Shown piece after piece: positions 36,534-46,644 of a stretch of 64,000 bases of DNA. The position numbers were made by a program, and so were the translations under genes. Source of the stretch: Burkholderia humptydooensis (GTDB taxonomy: Bacteria; Pseudomonadota; Gammaproteobacteria; Burkholderiales; Burkholderiaceae); NCBI RefSeq assembly GCF_001513745.1, contig NZ_CP013380.1:3348001-3412000 (forward strand), read 5' to 3'. The notes below the pieces were generated by a model. The model was not told the origin of the DNA, did not search any database, and was given only the letters and a program-made list of their open reading frames with translations. Position 1 is the first letter of the stretch, and every line of letters begins with the position of its first letter.

Positions 36534-36544
36534 CGCGCGCCCCG

Positions 36545-37741
36545 TCAGTCGAGCGGAATGCGCAGCAGCCGCGCGCAGGCGGTCGCGCCCGCGACCGCGC
36601 CGTCGAGCGTCGCCGCGGTGAAGTTCACGTGGCCCATCTTGCGGCCGGCGCGCGCGTCTTCCTTGCCGTACAGATGCAGCCGCGCGGTCGGCATCGCGGC
36701 GACCTGGTCCCACGGCGGCGTGACGGGCTCGCCCGACGCGCCGTCCGCGAACCACACGTCGCCGAGCACGTTGAGCATCGCGGCGGGCGAATGCTGGCGC
36801 GTGCTGCCGAGTGGCAGCCGCGTCATCGCGCGCACCTGCTGCTCGAACTGGCTCGTCTCGCACGCATCGACCGTGTAGTGGCCGGAATTGTGCGGCCGCG
36901 GCGCCATTTCGTTCGCGACGAGCGAGCCGTCCTCGAGCACGAAGAACTCGACGCACAGCACGCCGACGTATTCGAGCGAATCGGCGATCCGCACGGCCGC
37001 CTGCTGCGCGTCGCGCACGAGCGCGTCGTTCGCGGCGGGCGCGGGCACGACGGTCAGCGACAGGATGCCGCCGTGATGCGTGTTCTGCGCGAGCGGAAAC
37101 ACCGCGGACGCGCCATCCGCGCCACGCACGATCAGCGCCGACACTTCGTATTTGAGCGGCAGGCGCTTCTCGAGCACGCACGGCACGCCGCCGAGCGACG
37201 CGTACCCGTCTCTCGCTTCCCGCACGGTCGCGACGCGCACCTGCCCCTTGCCGTCGTAGCCGAGGCGCGCGGTCTTCAGGATGCCGGGCAGCACCGCGGC
37301 GAGATCCGCATCGGCGAGCGCCGCGAGCTGCGCGGGCGACTCGATCACGACGTGCGGCGCGACGGACACGCCGGACGCCGCGATGAACCGCTTCTCGGCG
37401 ATCCGGTCCTGCGCGATCGCGACGCATCGGCCGGCGGGCGCGACGAACGTCGATTGCGCGAGAAAGTCGAGGCTCGCGGCGGGCACGTTCTCGAACTCGG
37501 TCGACACGGCGTCGCACCATTGCGCGAGCTCGGCGAGCGCGGCCTCGTCGTCGTACGCGGCGCGCAGATGCTTGTCCGCGACGGCGCCCGCGGGGCTCGT
37601 CGGATCGGGATCGAGCACCGCGACGCGGTAGCCCATCGCCTGCGCGGCGAAGCAGAACATGCGGCCGAGCTGGCCGCCGCCGACCATGCCGAGCCAGGCG
37701 CCCGGCAGGATCGGGGAATTCGGGGTGGGGAGTGCAGTCAT
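36545..37741 (-). CDS. purK: N5-carboxyaminoimidazole ribonucleotide synthase
   Basis: A 398-residue ATP-grasp enzyme. The N-terminal [21 protein letters not shown] binds AIR/nucleotide. ATP-grasp motifs include [12 protein letters not shown] and [26 protein letters not shown]. It uses ATP and bicarbonate to turn AIR into N5-CAIR, one step before PurE in de novo purine synthesis. It lies between purE (94-bp gap) and tsaC on the minus strand. Confidence 0.97.
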   Translation of the reverse strand: MTALPTPNSPILPGAWLGMVGGGQLGRMFCFAAQAMGYRVAVLDPDPTSPAGAVADKHLRAAYDDEAALAELAQWCDAVSTEFENVPAASLDFLAQSTFVAPAGRCVAIAQDRIAEKRFIAASGVSVAPHVVIESPAQLAALADADLAAVLPGILKTARLGYDGKGQVRVATVREARDGYASLGGVPCVLEKRLPLKYEVSALIVRGADGASAVFPLAQNTHHGGILSLTVVPAPAANDALVRDAQQAAVRIADSLEYVGVLCVEFFVLEDGSLVANEMAPRPHNSGHYTVDACETSQFEQQVRAMTRLPLGSTRQHSPAAMLNVLGDVWFADGASGEPVTPPWDQVAAMPTARLHLYGKEDARAGRKMGHVNFTAATLDGAVAGATACARLLRIPLD

Positions 37742-37835
37742 GATATGTAAAACAGACCCTGGGGTCGGTGTCGGCGGGCGGCGGCGCCCGCCGCGGTCAG
37801 GACGATCGATGTTGCAAGCGGCTCGCGCGGCGGCC

Positions 37836-38354
37836 TCACAGCGGCGGCAGCGCCATCGCGTGCGCGGCCTCGTTCTGCCGCACGCGGAACGCGGCGAGCC
37901 GGTTCGCGTAGTCGACCGACGTGCCGGCCAGGATCGACACCGCGAAAAGCGCCGCGTTCGCCGCGCCGGCCTCGCCGATCGCGAACGTCGCCACCGGCAC
38001 GCCCTTCGGCATCTGCACGATCGAATGCAGCGAATCGACGCCCTTCAGGTACTTGCTCGCCACGGGCACGCCGAGCACGGGCACCGTCGTCTTCGCGGCG
38101 AGCATGCCGGGCAGGTGCGCGGCGCCGCCCGCGCCCGCGATGATCGCGCGCAGGCCGCGCTCGCGCGCCTTCTGAGCGTAGTCGAACATCTCGTCGGGCA
38201 TCCGGTGCGCGGACACGACCTTCGCCTCGTACGGCACGTCGAATTCCTGCAGGATCGCGACGGCGTGCTTCATCACGTCCCAGTCGGAGCTGGAACCCAT
38301 CAGCACGCCGACGAGCGGCGCGCTGTGCGTGTGGGCGGTCTGGACTTCGCTCAT
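37836..38354 (-). CDS. purE: N5-carboxyaminoimidazole ribonucleotide mutase
   Basis: A 172-residue class I PurE. The signature [16 protein letters not shown] and the catalytic-site segments [15 protein letters not shown] and [16 protein letters not shown] are intact. It rearranges N5-CAIR to CAIR, which PurC (encoded just upstream) uses next. The start [11 protein letters not shown] is 35 bp after purC. Confidence 0.97.
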   Translation of the reverse strand: MSEVQTAHTHSAPLVGVLMGSSSDWDVMKHAVAILQEFDVPYEAKVVSAHRMPDEMFDYAQKARERGLRAIIAGAGGAAHLPGMLAAKTTVPVLGVPVASKYLKGVDSLHSIVQMPKGVPVATFAIGEAGAANAALFAVSILAGTSVDYANRLAAFRVRQNEAAHAMALPPL

Positions 38355-38389
38355 CGTGCGCTTCCTCGTTTCGGTGAATCGGACGATGC

Positions 38390-39280
38390 TCAGTCGAGCG
38401 TCTTGCCCGTGATGCGCTCGAGCGCTTCCTGATACTTCGCGCTCGTCTTCGCGACCACGTCGTCGGGCAGCTTCGGCGCGGGCGGCTCCTTGCTCCAGTT
38501 CTGCGCCTCTAGCCAGTCGCGGACGAACTGCTTGTCGAACGACGGCGGATTCGTGCCGACCCGGTATTCGTCCGCCGGCCAGAAGCGCGACGAATCGGCC
38601 GTCAGCGCCTCGTCCATCAGGAACAGCTTGCCGTGCTCGTCGAGGCCGAACTCGAACTTCGTGTCGGCGATGATGATGCCGCGCGTCGCCGCGTAGTCGG
38701 CCGCTTCCTTGTACAGCTTGATCGAGATGTCGCGGATCGTCGCGGCGAGCTCGGTGCCGATGCGGCGCTCGGTTTCCTCGAACGAGATGTTCTCGTCGTG
38801 ATGGCCCATCTCGGCCTTCGCGGCGGGCGTGAAGATCGGCTCGGGGAGCTTCTGCGCGTTCGAGAGGCCGGCCGGCAGCTCGACGCCGCACACCTTGCCT
38901 GTCGCCTGGTAGTCCTTCCAGCCGCTGCCCGCGAGATAGCCGCGCACGACCGCCTCGACGAGGATCGGCTCGAGCCGCTTGACGACGACCGCGCGCCCCT
39001 TCACCTGCCCGACTTCGTCGGCGGCGACGACCGTCTCGGGCGCGACGCCCGTCAGATGGTTCGGGACGATGTGCGCGAGCTTGTCGAACCAGAAGTTCGC
39101 CATCTGGTTCAGCACGCGGCCCTTGTTCGGAATCGGCTCGCCCATGATGACGTCGAACGCCGACAGGCGATCGGTCGTGACGATCAGGAGCTTGTCGTTG
39201 CCGACCGCGTAGTTGTCGCGGACCTTGCCGCGACCGAGAAGCGGCAGCGAGCGCAGCGTGGATTCGTAGAGAGTAGACAT
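38390..39280 (-). CDS. purC: Phosphoribosylaminoimidazole-succinocarboxamide synthase
   Basis: A 296-residue SAICAR synthetase. The ATP-binding [28 protein letters not shown] at residues 17-44, then [17 protein letters not shown] and [16 protein letters not shown], are diagnostic. It condenses CAIR with aspartate in purine biosynthesis. It is first of the purC-purE-purK-tsaC run and is separated from fba by a terminator. Confidence 0.97.
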   Translation of the reverse strand: MSTLYESTLRSLPLLGRGKVRDNYAVGNDKLLIVTTDRLSAFDVIMGEPIPNKGRVLNQMANFWFDKLAHIVPNHLTGVAPETVVAADEVGQVKGRAVVVKRLEPILVEAVVRGYLAGSGWKDYQATGKVCGVELPAGLSNAQKLPEPIFTPAAKAEMGHHDENISFEETERRIGTELAATIRDISIKLYKEAADYAATRGIIIADTKFEFGLDEHGKLFLMDEALTADSSRFWPADEYRVGTNPPSFDKQFVRDWLEAQNWSKEPPAPKLPDDVVAKTSAKYQEALERITGKTLD

Positions 39281-39303
39281 CGTCTTTTCGCAGATAAGGA
39301 GCC

Positions 39304-39347
39304 AAACAAAAAGGGAAACGCCGTTCCCCGCGGCTGGCGGGAACGGC
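39304..39347 (-). terminator. Terminator of fba, minus strand
   Basis: Stem arms 39320-39328 (GCCGTTCCC) and 39339-39347 (GGGAACGGC) are followed on the minus strand by a T-rich tract at about 39304-39319. It lies between fba and purC. The DNA between it and fba (39350-39460) is extremely GC-rich with nested inverted repeats. Confidence 0.75.
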
Positions 39348-39469
39348 GGCCTTGCAATACTTCGGCGAACCGGCCGGGCGGCTTGGCCCGGCGGGGCCGG
39401 CCGGCTTCGGGGCCGGGCCGGGCGTATCCGGCCGCCCCGCCCGCGGGCCGGCCAGATCGTACTACAGAC

Positions 39470-40534
39470 TCAACGCACCACTTGCGCGAGAGCGCCGGCC
39501 TTGTACTTCTCGGCGATCTTCTCGAGCGGCACCGGCTTGATCTTCGCCGCCTGGCCTTCGCAGCCGAACGCCAGATAGCGCGCGACGCAGATCTTCTTCG
39601 CCGCTTCGCGTGCGGGCTTCAGGTAGTCGCGCGGGTCGAACTTGCCCGGATTCTCGAACATGTAGCGGCGGATCGCGCCCGTGATCGCGAGACGCAGGTC
39701 GGTGTCGATGTTGACCTTGCGCACGCCATGCTTGATGCCTTCCTGGATTTCCTCGACGGGCACGCCGTAGGTTTCCTTCATGTCGCCGCCGAACTCGCGG
39801 ATTTCCGCGAGCAGATCCTGCGGCACCGACGACGAGCCGTGCATCACGAGGTGCGTGTTCGGGATGCGCGCGTGGATTTCCTTGATCCGCTGGATCGACA
39901 GGATGTCGCCCGTCGGCTTCTTCGTGAACTTGTACGCGCCGTGCGACGTGCCGATCGCGATCGCGAGCGCGTCGCACTGCGTGAGCTTGACGAAGTCGGC
40001 GGCCTGCTCGGGGTCCGTCAGCAGTTGCTCGCGCGTCATCGTGCCTTCGGCGCCGTGGCCGTCTTCCTTGTCGCCCTTCATCGTCTCGAGCGAGCCGAGC
40101 ACGCCGAGCTCGGCCTCGACCGTCACGCCGATCGAGTGCGCCATCTCGACGACCTTGCGGGATACGTCGACGTTGTACTCGTACGATGCGACCGTCTTGC
40201 CGTCGGCCTCGAGCGAGCCGTCCATCATCACGCTCGTGAAGCCGCTGCGAATTGCCGTCATGCACACGGCGGGCGACTGGCCGTGATCCTGGTGCATCAC
40301 GACGGGAATGTGCGGGTACGACTCGACCGCCGCTTCGATCAGGTGGCGCAGGAACGCCTCGCCCGCGTACTTCCGGGCGCCCGCCGACGCCTGCATGATC
40401 ACGGGCGCGCCGACTTCGTCGGCGGCCGCCATGATCGCCTGCACCTGCTCCAGGTTGTTCACGTTGAACGCGGGCAGGCCGTAGCCGTTCTCCGCTGCGT
40501 GATCCAGCAGTTGACGCATTGATACGAGAGGCAT
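39470..40534 (-). CDS. fba: Class II fructose-bisphosphate aldolase
   Basis: A 354-residue zinc-dependent class IIB aldolase. Key segments are [15 protein letters not shown], the catalytic and metal block [21 protein letters not shown] and HGSSSVPQD. The ending [18 protein letters not shown] is the long C-terminal form seen in proteobacterial Calvin/glycolytic aldolases. It cleaves or forms fructose-1,6-bisphosphate. An AAGGAG site precedes [10 protein letters not shown]. It follows pyk downstream of a terminator, so it likely has its own promoter (minus-strand TAAAAT at 40638-40643). Confidence 0.97.
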   Translation of the reverse strand: MPLVSMRQLLDHAAENGYGLPAFNVNNLEQVQAIMAAADEVGAPVIMQASAGARKYAGEAFLRHLIEAAVESYPHIPVVMHQDHGQSPAVCMTAIRSGFTSVMMDGSLEADGKTVASYEYNVDVSRKVVEMAHSIGVTVEAELGVLGSLETMKGDKEDGHGAEGTMTREQLLTDPEQAADFVKLTQCDALAIAIGTSHGAYKFTKKPTGDILSIQRIKEIHARIPNTHLVMHGSSSVPQDLLAEIREFGGDMKETYGVPVEEIQEGIKHGVRKVNIDTDLRLAITGAIRRYMFENPGKFDPRDYLKPAREAAKKICVARYLAFGCEGQAAKIKPVPLEKIAEKYKAGALAQVVR

Positions 40535-40719
40535 TGTGGTACTCCTTGAATGAAAACCTTGCGCCCTACGCGGCGCTTGACGGCCCGCCCCGGATGACAG
40601 GCGGGCGGACCGGCGCGGCCGAGCGTCGAATAGCCGCATTTTATCGCGAAGCGCCCCCGATTCAGGCCAAATGGCGGATTCGCTGGCAATTTGTTACGTC
40701 TTTCAGGCCGCCTTCAAGC

Positions 40720-40757
40720 GAAAAAGCCGCGGGGCGTCGGACCCCCGCGGCTTCTTC
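40720..40757. terminator. Terminator downstream of pyk
   Basis: Arms 40720-40734 (GAAAAAGCCGCGGGG) and 40743-40757 pair over 15 bp with one mismatch and a loop of 8. T-rich ends are present on the minus strand. It separates pyk from fba. Confidence 0.8.
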
Positions 40758-40816
40758 GTTCCCGCGCAAGCGGCATGCCCGGCAGGCGCTCGCGCTCGCC
40801 GGGCGTCCGTTCCGCT

Positions 40817-42253
40817 TCAGTAATGCTCGCCGACGCGCACGATCTTCAGCGTGTTCGTGCCGCCCGCCTGCCCCATCGGCTCGCCGACCGTCAGCACGAC
40901 CATGTCGCCGTGCGCGACGTAGCCGCGCCGCACGATCAGCTCGAGCGCCTGCTGCAGCGCGGAATCGCGGTCGCTGTCGAAGTCGACGTGCAGCGGCGTC
41001 ACGTTGCGAAAGAGCGCCATCGTGCGCTCGCTGCCGACCCGCGGCGTCAGCGCGAAGATCGGCACGTGCGTGTAGTGGCGCGACATCCAGAGCGCCGTCG
41101 CGCCTGATTCGGTCAGCGCGACGATCGCCTTCGCGCCCAGGTGATACGCGGTGAAGAGCGCGCCCATCGCGATCGACTGGTCGATCCGCGTGAACGTGCG
41201 GTCGAGGAAGTCCTTGTCGAGCTCGACGTGCTCGGATTTCTCCGCCTCGACGCAGATGGCCGCCATCGCCTCGATCGTCACGGCCGGGTACTTGCCCGTC
41301 GCCGTCTCGGCGGACAGCATCACCGCGTCGGTGCCGTCAAGCACCGCGTTCGCGACGTCCGACACCTCCGCGCGCGTCGGCACGGGCGCGTGGATCATCG
41401 ATTCCATCATCTGCGTCGCGGTGATCACGAGCTTGTTCGACTCGCGCGCCATCCGGATCATCCGCTTCTGCAGCGCGGGCACGGCCGCGTTGCCGACCTC
41501 GACGGCCAGGTCGCCGCGCGCGACCATGATCCCGTCCGACGCGTCGAGAATCTCCTGCAGCGCCGGAATCGCCTCCGCGCGCTCGATCTTCGCGATCATC
41601 TTCGGCTTGATGCCGTAAGGCGCGCCCGCGATGTTCGCGAGCTGGCGCGCCATCTCCATGTCGGTCGCGTTCTTCGGGAACGACACGGCGACGAGATCCG
41701 CGCCGAGCGACATCGCGGTACGGATGTCCTCCATGTCCTTCGCGGTCAGCGCGGGCGCCGACAGCCCGCCACCCTGCCGGTTGATCCCCTTGTTGTTCGA
41801 CAGATCGCCGCCCACCTTGACGGTCGTGTGAATCTCGTCGCCGAGCACGCGATCGACCTTCAGCACGATCAGGCCATCGTTCAGCAGCAGCACGTCGCCC
41901 GGCTTCAGGTCGCGCGGCAGATCCTTGTAGTCGAGGCCGACCCGCTCGTCGTTGCCGAGCTCGCACGTCGCATCGAGAACGAACGGCTGGCCGGGAGCGA
42001 GCGTCGTCTTGCCCGCCTCGAACTTGCCGACGCGGATCTTCGGCCCCTGCAGGTCCGCCATGATCGCGATTTCCCGGCCGACCCGGCGCGCGGCCTCGCG
42101 GACCATCTCGGCGCGCTCGCGGTGATCGTCGGCCGAGCCGTGCGAGAAATTGAGCCGCACGACGTCGAGACCCGCGTGCATCATCTGCAACAGGACCTCC
42201 GGCGAGCTGGATGCCGGGCCGATCGTGGCGACTATCTTGGTGGCGCGGTGCAT
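40817..42253 (-). CDS. pyk: Pyruvate kinase
   Basis: A 478-residue pyruvate kinase. The N-terminus is RATKIVATIGPASSSPEVL; the active-site region includes RLNFSHG, the catalytic Lys block MIAKIERAEAIPALQEI, GIMVARGDLAVEVG and TQMMESMI. The C-terminal regulatory domain ends at EHY. It converts PEP and ADP to pyruvate and ATP. It follows pgk by 285 bp of GC-rich spacer in which I see no gene. Confidence 0.97.
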   Translation of the reverse strand: MHRATKIVATIGPASSSPEVLLQMMHAGLDVVRLNFSHGSADDHRERAEMVREAARRVGREIAIMADLQGPKIRVGKFEAGKTTLAPGQPFVLDATCELGNDERVGLDYKDLPRDLKPGDVLLLNDGLIVLKVDRVLGDEIHTTVKVGGDLSNNKGINRQGGGLSAPALTAKDMEDIRTAMSLGADLVAVSFPKNATDMEMARQLANIAGAPYGIKPKMIAKIERAEAIPALQEILDASDGIMVARGDLAVEVGNAAVPALQKRMIRMARESNKLVITATQMMESMIHAPVPTRAEVSDVANAVLDGTDAVMLSAETATGKYPAVTIEAMAAICVEAEKSEHVELDKDFLDRTFTRIDQSIAMGALFTAYHLGAKAIVALTESGATALWMSRHYTHVPIFALTPRVGSERTMALFRNVTPLHVDFDSDRDSALQQALELIVRRGYVAHGDMVVLTVGEPMGQAGGTNTLKIVRVGEHY

Positions 42254-42538
42254 GAATCTCCTCGTCTGACTGAGTGAAAGCGCTGGATGTACCGCCGCGA
42301 GAGCCGAAGCCGCGCGGCCCAGCCGCCGCCGCTTCGGAACGCGCGCCGGTGCGTGCGCCCGGCGTCGCTTTGTCCGCGGGCGCCGGCGTGGACGGCCGGC
42401 GCCGCATCGTCGGTTCGGGTCCGGCGCGCCCGCCCCGGGCGCGCCGCCGGCGGCCTGACGAGAGCCGCCGGCCCGACGGAGCGCGCAACGCGCGTGCCCG
42501 CCGGCGTCACGCGGGCGGCTGCCGCCCGCGCTGCGCGC

Positions 42539-43732
42539 TTACGCGCGCGTTTCCAGCACTTCGACGGCGGGCAGCTTCTTGCCCTCGAGGAATTCGAGGA
42601 ACGCGCCGCCGCCCGTCGAGATGTAGCTGACCTTGTCGTGGATCCCGTACTTCGCGATCGCGGCGAGCGTGTCGCCGCCGCCCGCGATCGAGAACGCGGC
42701 CGAGTTCGCGATCGCGTCGGCAAGCGTCTTCGTGCCGTTGCCGAACTGGTCGAACTCGAACACGCCGACGGGGCCGTTCCAGACGATCGTGCCCGCCTTC
42801 TCGAGCTGGCCGGCGAGCGCCTTCGCGGTGTCCGGCCCGATGTCGAGGATCATGTCGTCGGCTTCGATGTCGGCGACCTTCTTCACGGTGGCGGCGGCCG
42901 TCGGCGAGAACTCTTTCGCGACGACGACGTCGGTCGGGATCGGCACGGACGCGCCGCGCTTCCTCGCCTCGTCGATGATCGCCTTCGCCTCGCCGGCGAG
43001 ATCGACTTCCGCGAGCGACTTGCCGATCGCAAGGCCCGCCGCGAGCATGAACGTGTTCGCGATGCCGCCGCCGACGATCAGTTGATCGACCTTCTCCGCG
43101 AGCGACTTCAGGATCGTCAGCTTCGTCGACACCTTCGAGCCCGCGACGATCGCCACCAGCGGACGCTTCGGGTTGCCGAGCGCCTTGCCGAGCGCGTCGA
43201 GCTCGGCGGCGAGCAGCGGGCCCGCGCACGCGACGGGGGCGTACTTCGCGATGCCGTGCGTGGTCGCCTCAGCGCGGTGCGCGGTGCCGAACGCGTCGTT
43301 CACGTAGACGTCGCAGAGCTTCGCCATCTTCTGCGCGAGCTCGTCCGAATTCTTCTTCTCGCCCTTGTTCACGCGGCAGTTCTCGAGCAGCACGACCTGG
43401 CCCGGCGCGACTTCGACGCCGTTCTCGACCCAGTTCGCGACGAGCGGCACGTCGCGGCCGAGCAGCTCGGCCAGCCGCTTCGCGACGCTCGCGAGCGAAT
43501 CCTCGGGCTTGAACTCGCCTTCCGTCGGGCGGCCGAGGTGCGACGTGACCATCACGGCCGCGCCCGCGTCGAGCGCCGCCTCGATCGCGGGCACCGACGC
43601 GCGCACGCGCGTGTCTTCGGTGATGTTGCCGTGATCGTCCTGCGGCACGTTCAGATCGGCGCGGATGAACACACGTTTGCCGGAGAGCTTGCCTTCGGCG
43701 ATCAGGTCGGTAAGACGCTTTACTTGGCTCAT
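42539..43732 (-). CDS. pgk: Phosphoglycerate kinase
   Basis: A 397-residue PGK. Recognisable parts are [13 protein letters not shown], the substrate-binding [15 protein letters not shown] and [10 protein letters not shown]. The hinge and nucleotide sites ([39 protein letters not shown]) are also intact. It transfers phosphate between 1,3-bisphosphoglycerate and ADP. It heads the minus-strand glycolytic gene run pgk-pyk-fba. Confidence 0.97.
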   Translation of the reverse strand: MSQVKRLTDLIAEGKLSGKRVFIRADLNVPQDDHGNITEDTRVRASVPAIEAALDAGAAVMVTSHLGRPTEGEFKPEDSLASVAKRLAELLGRDVPLVANWVENGVEVAPGQVVLLENCRVNKGEKKNSDELAQKMAKLCDVYVNDAFGTAHRAEATTHGIAKYAPVACAGPLLAAELDALGKALGNPKRPLVAIVAGSKVSTKLTILKSLAEKVDQLIVGGGIANTFMLAAGLAIGKSLAEVDLAGEAKAIIDEARKRGASVPIPTDVVVAKEFSPTAAATVKKVADIEADDMILDIGPDTAKALAGQLEKAGTIVWNGPVGVFEFDQFGNGTKTLADAIANSAAFSIAGGGDTLAAIAKYGIHDKVSYISTGGGAFLEFLEGKKLPAVEVLETRA

Positions 43733-44036
43733 GGGACTGATGAAGGTTGATGAAGGAAGGCGGTTCGACGCGCGCGGCGCCGCCGCGCCGGGCGCCTTGC
43801 GCGGCCCGCCGGCCTTGCGCGGCCCGCCGGCTTTGCGCGGCAGGGCCCGCGCGGCGCGCGCGAAAAAATTCCGGAAGGGGTCATTCTAGCCGATCCGCCC
43901 GGCGCGCTGCCCCGCCGCGCGGCGAAATCCTGCTGAATTCCCGCCGAATTCCTGTTATTTCGCAGCATTGCGCGCCGTTGCGGCGCGCATGCCGCGGCAG
44001 CTCGCCCGGCATGCCGGGCGACCGTGCCGGAACCGG
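43733..44036. other. 304-bp spacer upstream of pgk with tandem repeats
   Basis: No gene is evident. The pgk-proximal half holds an 18-bp tandem repeat (43794-43840). The distal half has a TAGAAT -10-like element (43883-43888, minus) and two GAATTCC/CGAATTCC motifs near 43935-43955. A pgk promoter is likely here. Confidence 0.5.
43794..43840. repeat. 18-bp tandem repeat in the pgk leader, about 2.6 copies
   Basis: GCCTTGCGCGGCCCGCCG occurs at 43794-43811 and 43812-43829, followed by a truncated, slightly diverged third copy. It lies 60-110 bp upstream of the pgk start, where it would be in the 5' leader. Confidence 0.88.
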
Positions 44037-44360
44037 TCAGAACAGGACCCGCAGCGCGGTGAACACGAGCATCCCGACGACGATCGTGCCGAGCATGCTC
44101 CGCCGCCACAGGAACCACGCGAGGCCCGCCGCCGCCGCGTAGAAATCGTGGTTCGACAGCGCGAACGAGATGCCTTCGGGCGTCTCCAGCACGTCGGGCA
44201 GCACGACCGCGACGAGCGCCGCGGCGGGCGCGTAGCGCAGCGAGCGCTGCACGCGCTCGGGCAGCACCGTGCGCTCGCCGCCGGCGAGAAAGAACGCGCG
44301 CGTGATCGCGGTGACGAGCGTCATCCCGGCGATCGCGAGCCAGACTTGCCAGTCGCTCAT
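44037..44360 (-). CDS. azlD: AzlD-family branched-chain amino acid transport protein
   Basis: A 107-residue membrane protein with three to four helices. The N-terminus WQVWLAIAGMTLVTAITRAFFL, the RYAPAAALVAVVLPDVL segment and the C-terminal LGTIVVGMLVFTALRVLF are typical of AzlD. It is the small partner of AzlC, whose gene overlaps it by 4 bp. The pair is thought to export branched-chain amino acids. Confidence 0.92.
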   Translation of the reverse strand: MSDWQVWLAIAGMTLVTAITRAFFLAGGERTVLPERVQRSLRYAPAAALVAVVLPDVLETPEGISFALSNHDFYAAAAGLAWFLWRRSMLGTIVVGMLVFTALRVLF

Positions 44361-45106
44361 TCGGCGTCCTCCGTGCGCGCCGCCCGGATGCGCCGCCAGT
44401 CGGCGCGCTCGACGAACCAGTCGGCGACGCTGCCCGCCGCAAGCGCCGCGACCACCGCGAGCGGCAGCGCGAGCCGGTACGGCAGCTCGAACGCGACGAG
44501 CGACACGCCCCCCGCCACCGCGACGGCCGTGAGCGTCGAGCGGTTCGCGATCGCCGACACCATGATCGGAATCAGCGCGAGCGTGCCGGCGAGCGCGAGC
44601 CCCCAACTGTCGGGAAACGCGCTCGCGAGCGCGATGCCGACGAGCGACGACGCCTGCCATGCAAGCCAGCTCGTGAGCGCCATCCCCCAGAAGTACGCCT
44701 CCTTGCCGGGCACGTGGCCCGCCGCGAAGCCCTGCTTCTGGAACAGCAGGTAGATCACGTCGCCGTTGAAATAGCCGATCGCGAGCCGCCGCCACAGCGG
44801 CAGATACGAGAAATGGGGTGCGAGCCCCGCGCTGAAGATCACGAAGCGCATGTTGACCATCGCGGCCGTCAGGAGAATCGTCCAGACCGGCAGCTTCGCG
44901 GCGAAGAGCGGCAGCACCGCGAGCTGCGACGAGCCCGCGTAGACGAGGATCGACATGCCGAGCGCCTGCCCCGTCGTCAGCACCGACTTGCTCATCGCGA
45001 TGCCGGTGACGAGGCCCCACGACAGGATCGCCATCAGCGTCGGGGAAAAGTCGCGGAAGCCCTGGGCGAGGGCGAAACGGTCGGTGGCGGAGAGGCGAGC
45101 GAGCAT
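44357..45106 (-). CDS. azlC: AzlC-family branched-chain amino acid exporter, large subunit
   Basis: A 249-residue membrane protein with the AzlC core. The segment ALGMSILVYAGSSQLAVLPLF contains the conserved GSSQ, followed by MVNMRFVIFSAGLAP and helix pairs to the end. The start MLARLSATDRFAL is chosen by family length; earlier ATGs add an Arg-rich stretch. It couples translationally to azlD. It is divergent from ilvE, which catalyses the first step of branched-chain amino acid turnover. Confidence 0.92.
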   Translation of the reverse strand: MLARLSATDRFALAQGFRDFSPTLMAILSWGLVTGIAMSKSVLTTGQALGMSILVYAGSSQLAVLPLFAAKLPVWTILLTAAMVNMRFVIFSAGLAPHFSYLPLWRRLAIGYFNGDVIYLLFQKQGFAAGHVPGKEAYFWGMALTSWLAWQASSLVGIALASAFPDSWGLALAGTLALIPIMVSAIANRSTLTAVAVAGGVSLVAFELPYRLALPLAVVAALAAGSVADWFVERADWRRIRAARTEDAE

Positions 45107-45328
45107 CGAGGAGGCGCCGCGAAGGCGAAAAGCCGGACCGCTCGCGCGCATCGCGCGCCGCCGCCCGTTATTTTTCACGCAGATTGCGCGTCGATTATAG
45201 CGCCGGACTCTGCCGTACCGACCGTTGCGCGTACAAAAACGCTAAAATGAGCCCCTTTGCGACGCGGCGCGGTTTCGAGCCGCCGCGCGCCCTTTCTGCG
45301 CATCCCCGCATCCACCAGGAGAAGACCT

Positions 45329-46252
45329 ATGTCAATGGCCGATCGCGACGGCAAGATTTGGATGGACGGCAAGCTGATCGAATGGCGCGACGCCAAGATC
45401 CACGTGCTGACCCACACGCTGCATTACGGCATGGGCGTCTTCGAGGGCGTGCGCGCGTACAAGACGGCCGACGGCAGCACGGCGATCTTCCGCCTGAAGG
45501 AGCACACGAAGCGCCTGCTGAACTCGGCGAAGATCTTCCAGATGGACGTGCCGTTCGACCAGGAAACGCTCGAGGCCGCGCAGCGCGACGTCGTGCGCGA
45601 GAACAAGCTCGAGTCGTGCTACCTGCGCCCGATCATCTGGATCGGCTCGGAGAAGCTCGGCGTGTCGGCCAAGGGCAACACGATCCACGTCGCGATCGCC
45701 GCGTGGCCGTGGGGCGCGTACCTCGGCGAGGAAGGCCTCGCGAAGGGCATCCGCGTGAAGACCTCGTCGTTCACGCGCCATCACGTGAACGTATCGATGG
45801 TGCGCGCGAAGGCGTCCGGCTGGTACGTGAACTCGATCCTCGCGAACCAGGAAGCGACGGCCGACGGCTACGACGAGGCGCTCCTGCTCGACGTCGACGG
45901 CTACGTGTCCGAAGGCTCCGGCGAGAACTTCTTCCTCGTGAACCGCGGCAAGCTCTACACGCCGGATCTCGCGTCGTGCCTCGACGGCATCACGCGCGAC
46001 ACGGTCATCACGCTCGCGAAGGAAGCCGGCATCGAAGTGATCGAGAAGCGCATCACGCGCGACGAGGTCTATACGGCCGACGAAGCGTTCTTCACCGGCA
46101 CCGCGGCCGAAGTCACGCCGATCCGCGAGCTCGACAACCGCACGATCGGCAGCGGCGCGCGCGGCCCGATCACCGAAAAGCTGCAAAGCGCGTTCTTCGA
46201 CGTCGTCAACGGCAAGAGCGCGAAGCACGCGGACTGGCTCACGAAGATCTGA
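45329..46252 (+). CDS. ilvE: Branched-chain amino acid aminotransferase
   Basis: A 307-residue class IV PLP aminotransferase. It has the substrate loop LHYGMGVFEGVRAYKT, the PLP Lys161 (MVRAKASGWYVNS), the EGSGENFF phosphate-binding block and the C-terminal FFTGTAAEVTPI. It interconverts leucine, isoleucine or valine with their 2-keto acids using glutamate. The start is set by an AGGAGA site 6 bp before ATG 45329; a second ATG 6 bp later is possible. A TAAAAT -10-like element lies at 45243-45248. Confidence 0.97.
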   Translation: MSMADRDGKIWMDGKLIEWRDAKIHVLTHTLHYGMGVFEGVRAYKTADGSTAIFRLKEHTKRLLNSAKIFQMDVPFDQETLEAAQRDVVRENKLESCYLRPIIWIGSEKLGVSAKGNTIHVAIAAWPWGAYLGEEGLAKGIRVKTSSFTRHHVNVSMVRAKASGWYVNSILANQEATADGYDEALLLDVDGYVSEGSGENFFLVNRGKLYTPDLASCLDGITRDTVITLAKEAGIEVIEKRITRDEVYTADEAFFTGTAAEVTPIRELDNRTIGSGARGPITEKLQSAFFDVVNGKSAKHADWLTKI

Positions 46253-46319
46253 GCCAGAATGCGGCGCGCGGCGCAACGCCGGCGCGCGCCGCTCGCCATC
46301 GCCATAACGAGAAAGCCCC

Positions 46320-46517
46320 ATGAGTGAAATCAAGGAAATGCCGCTCATCGAACTGACGGCCAAGGATCTGCCCGCTTACTGCCCGAATCCCGCGATGCCG
46401 CGCTGGAGCGCGCACCCGCGCGTGTTCATCGACGTCTCGCACGGCGAGGCGCGCTGCCCGTACTGCGGCACGCGCTACAAGCTGCGCGACGGCGAAGTGC
46501 TGCGCGGCCACCATTGA
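46320..46517 (+). CDS. Small zinc-finger (CHCC-type) protein
   Basis: A 65-residue protein. Zinc ligands Cys21, His32 (HPRVF) and the CPYCGTRY pair Cys46/Cys49 match the zf-CHCC domain shared with the NDUFS6/13-kDa subunit of mitochondrial complex I. The family is common in beta- and gammaproteobacteria next to ilvE and waaF. Its role is unknown. It lies 67 bp after ilvE and is probably co-transcribed. Confidence 0.92.
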   Translation: MSEIKEMPLIELTAKDLPAYCPNPAMPRWSAHPRVFIDVSHGEARCPYCGTRYKLRDGEVLRGHH

Positions 46518-46644
46518 GCGCGCGGCGGCTTCGCCGCCCGACGCGGCGCGCACCGGCCGTCCGGCGCGCGCCGCCGCCCCTCCCCCGCAACCCGAGCGCG
46601 GCGCACGAGCGTCGCGCTTCATTACGACATCGGAAATCGACCTG

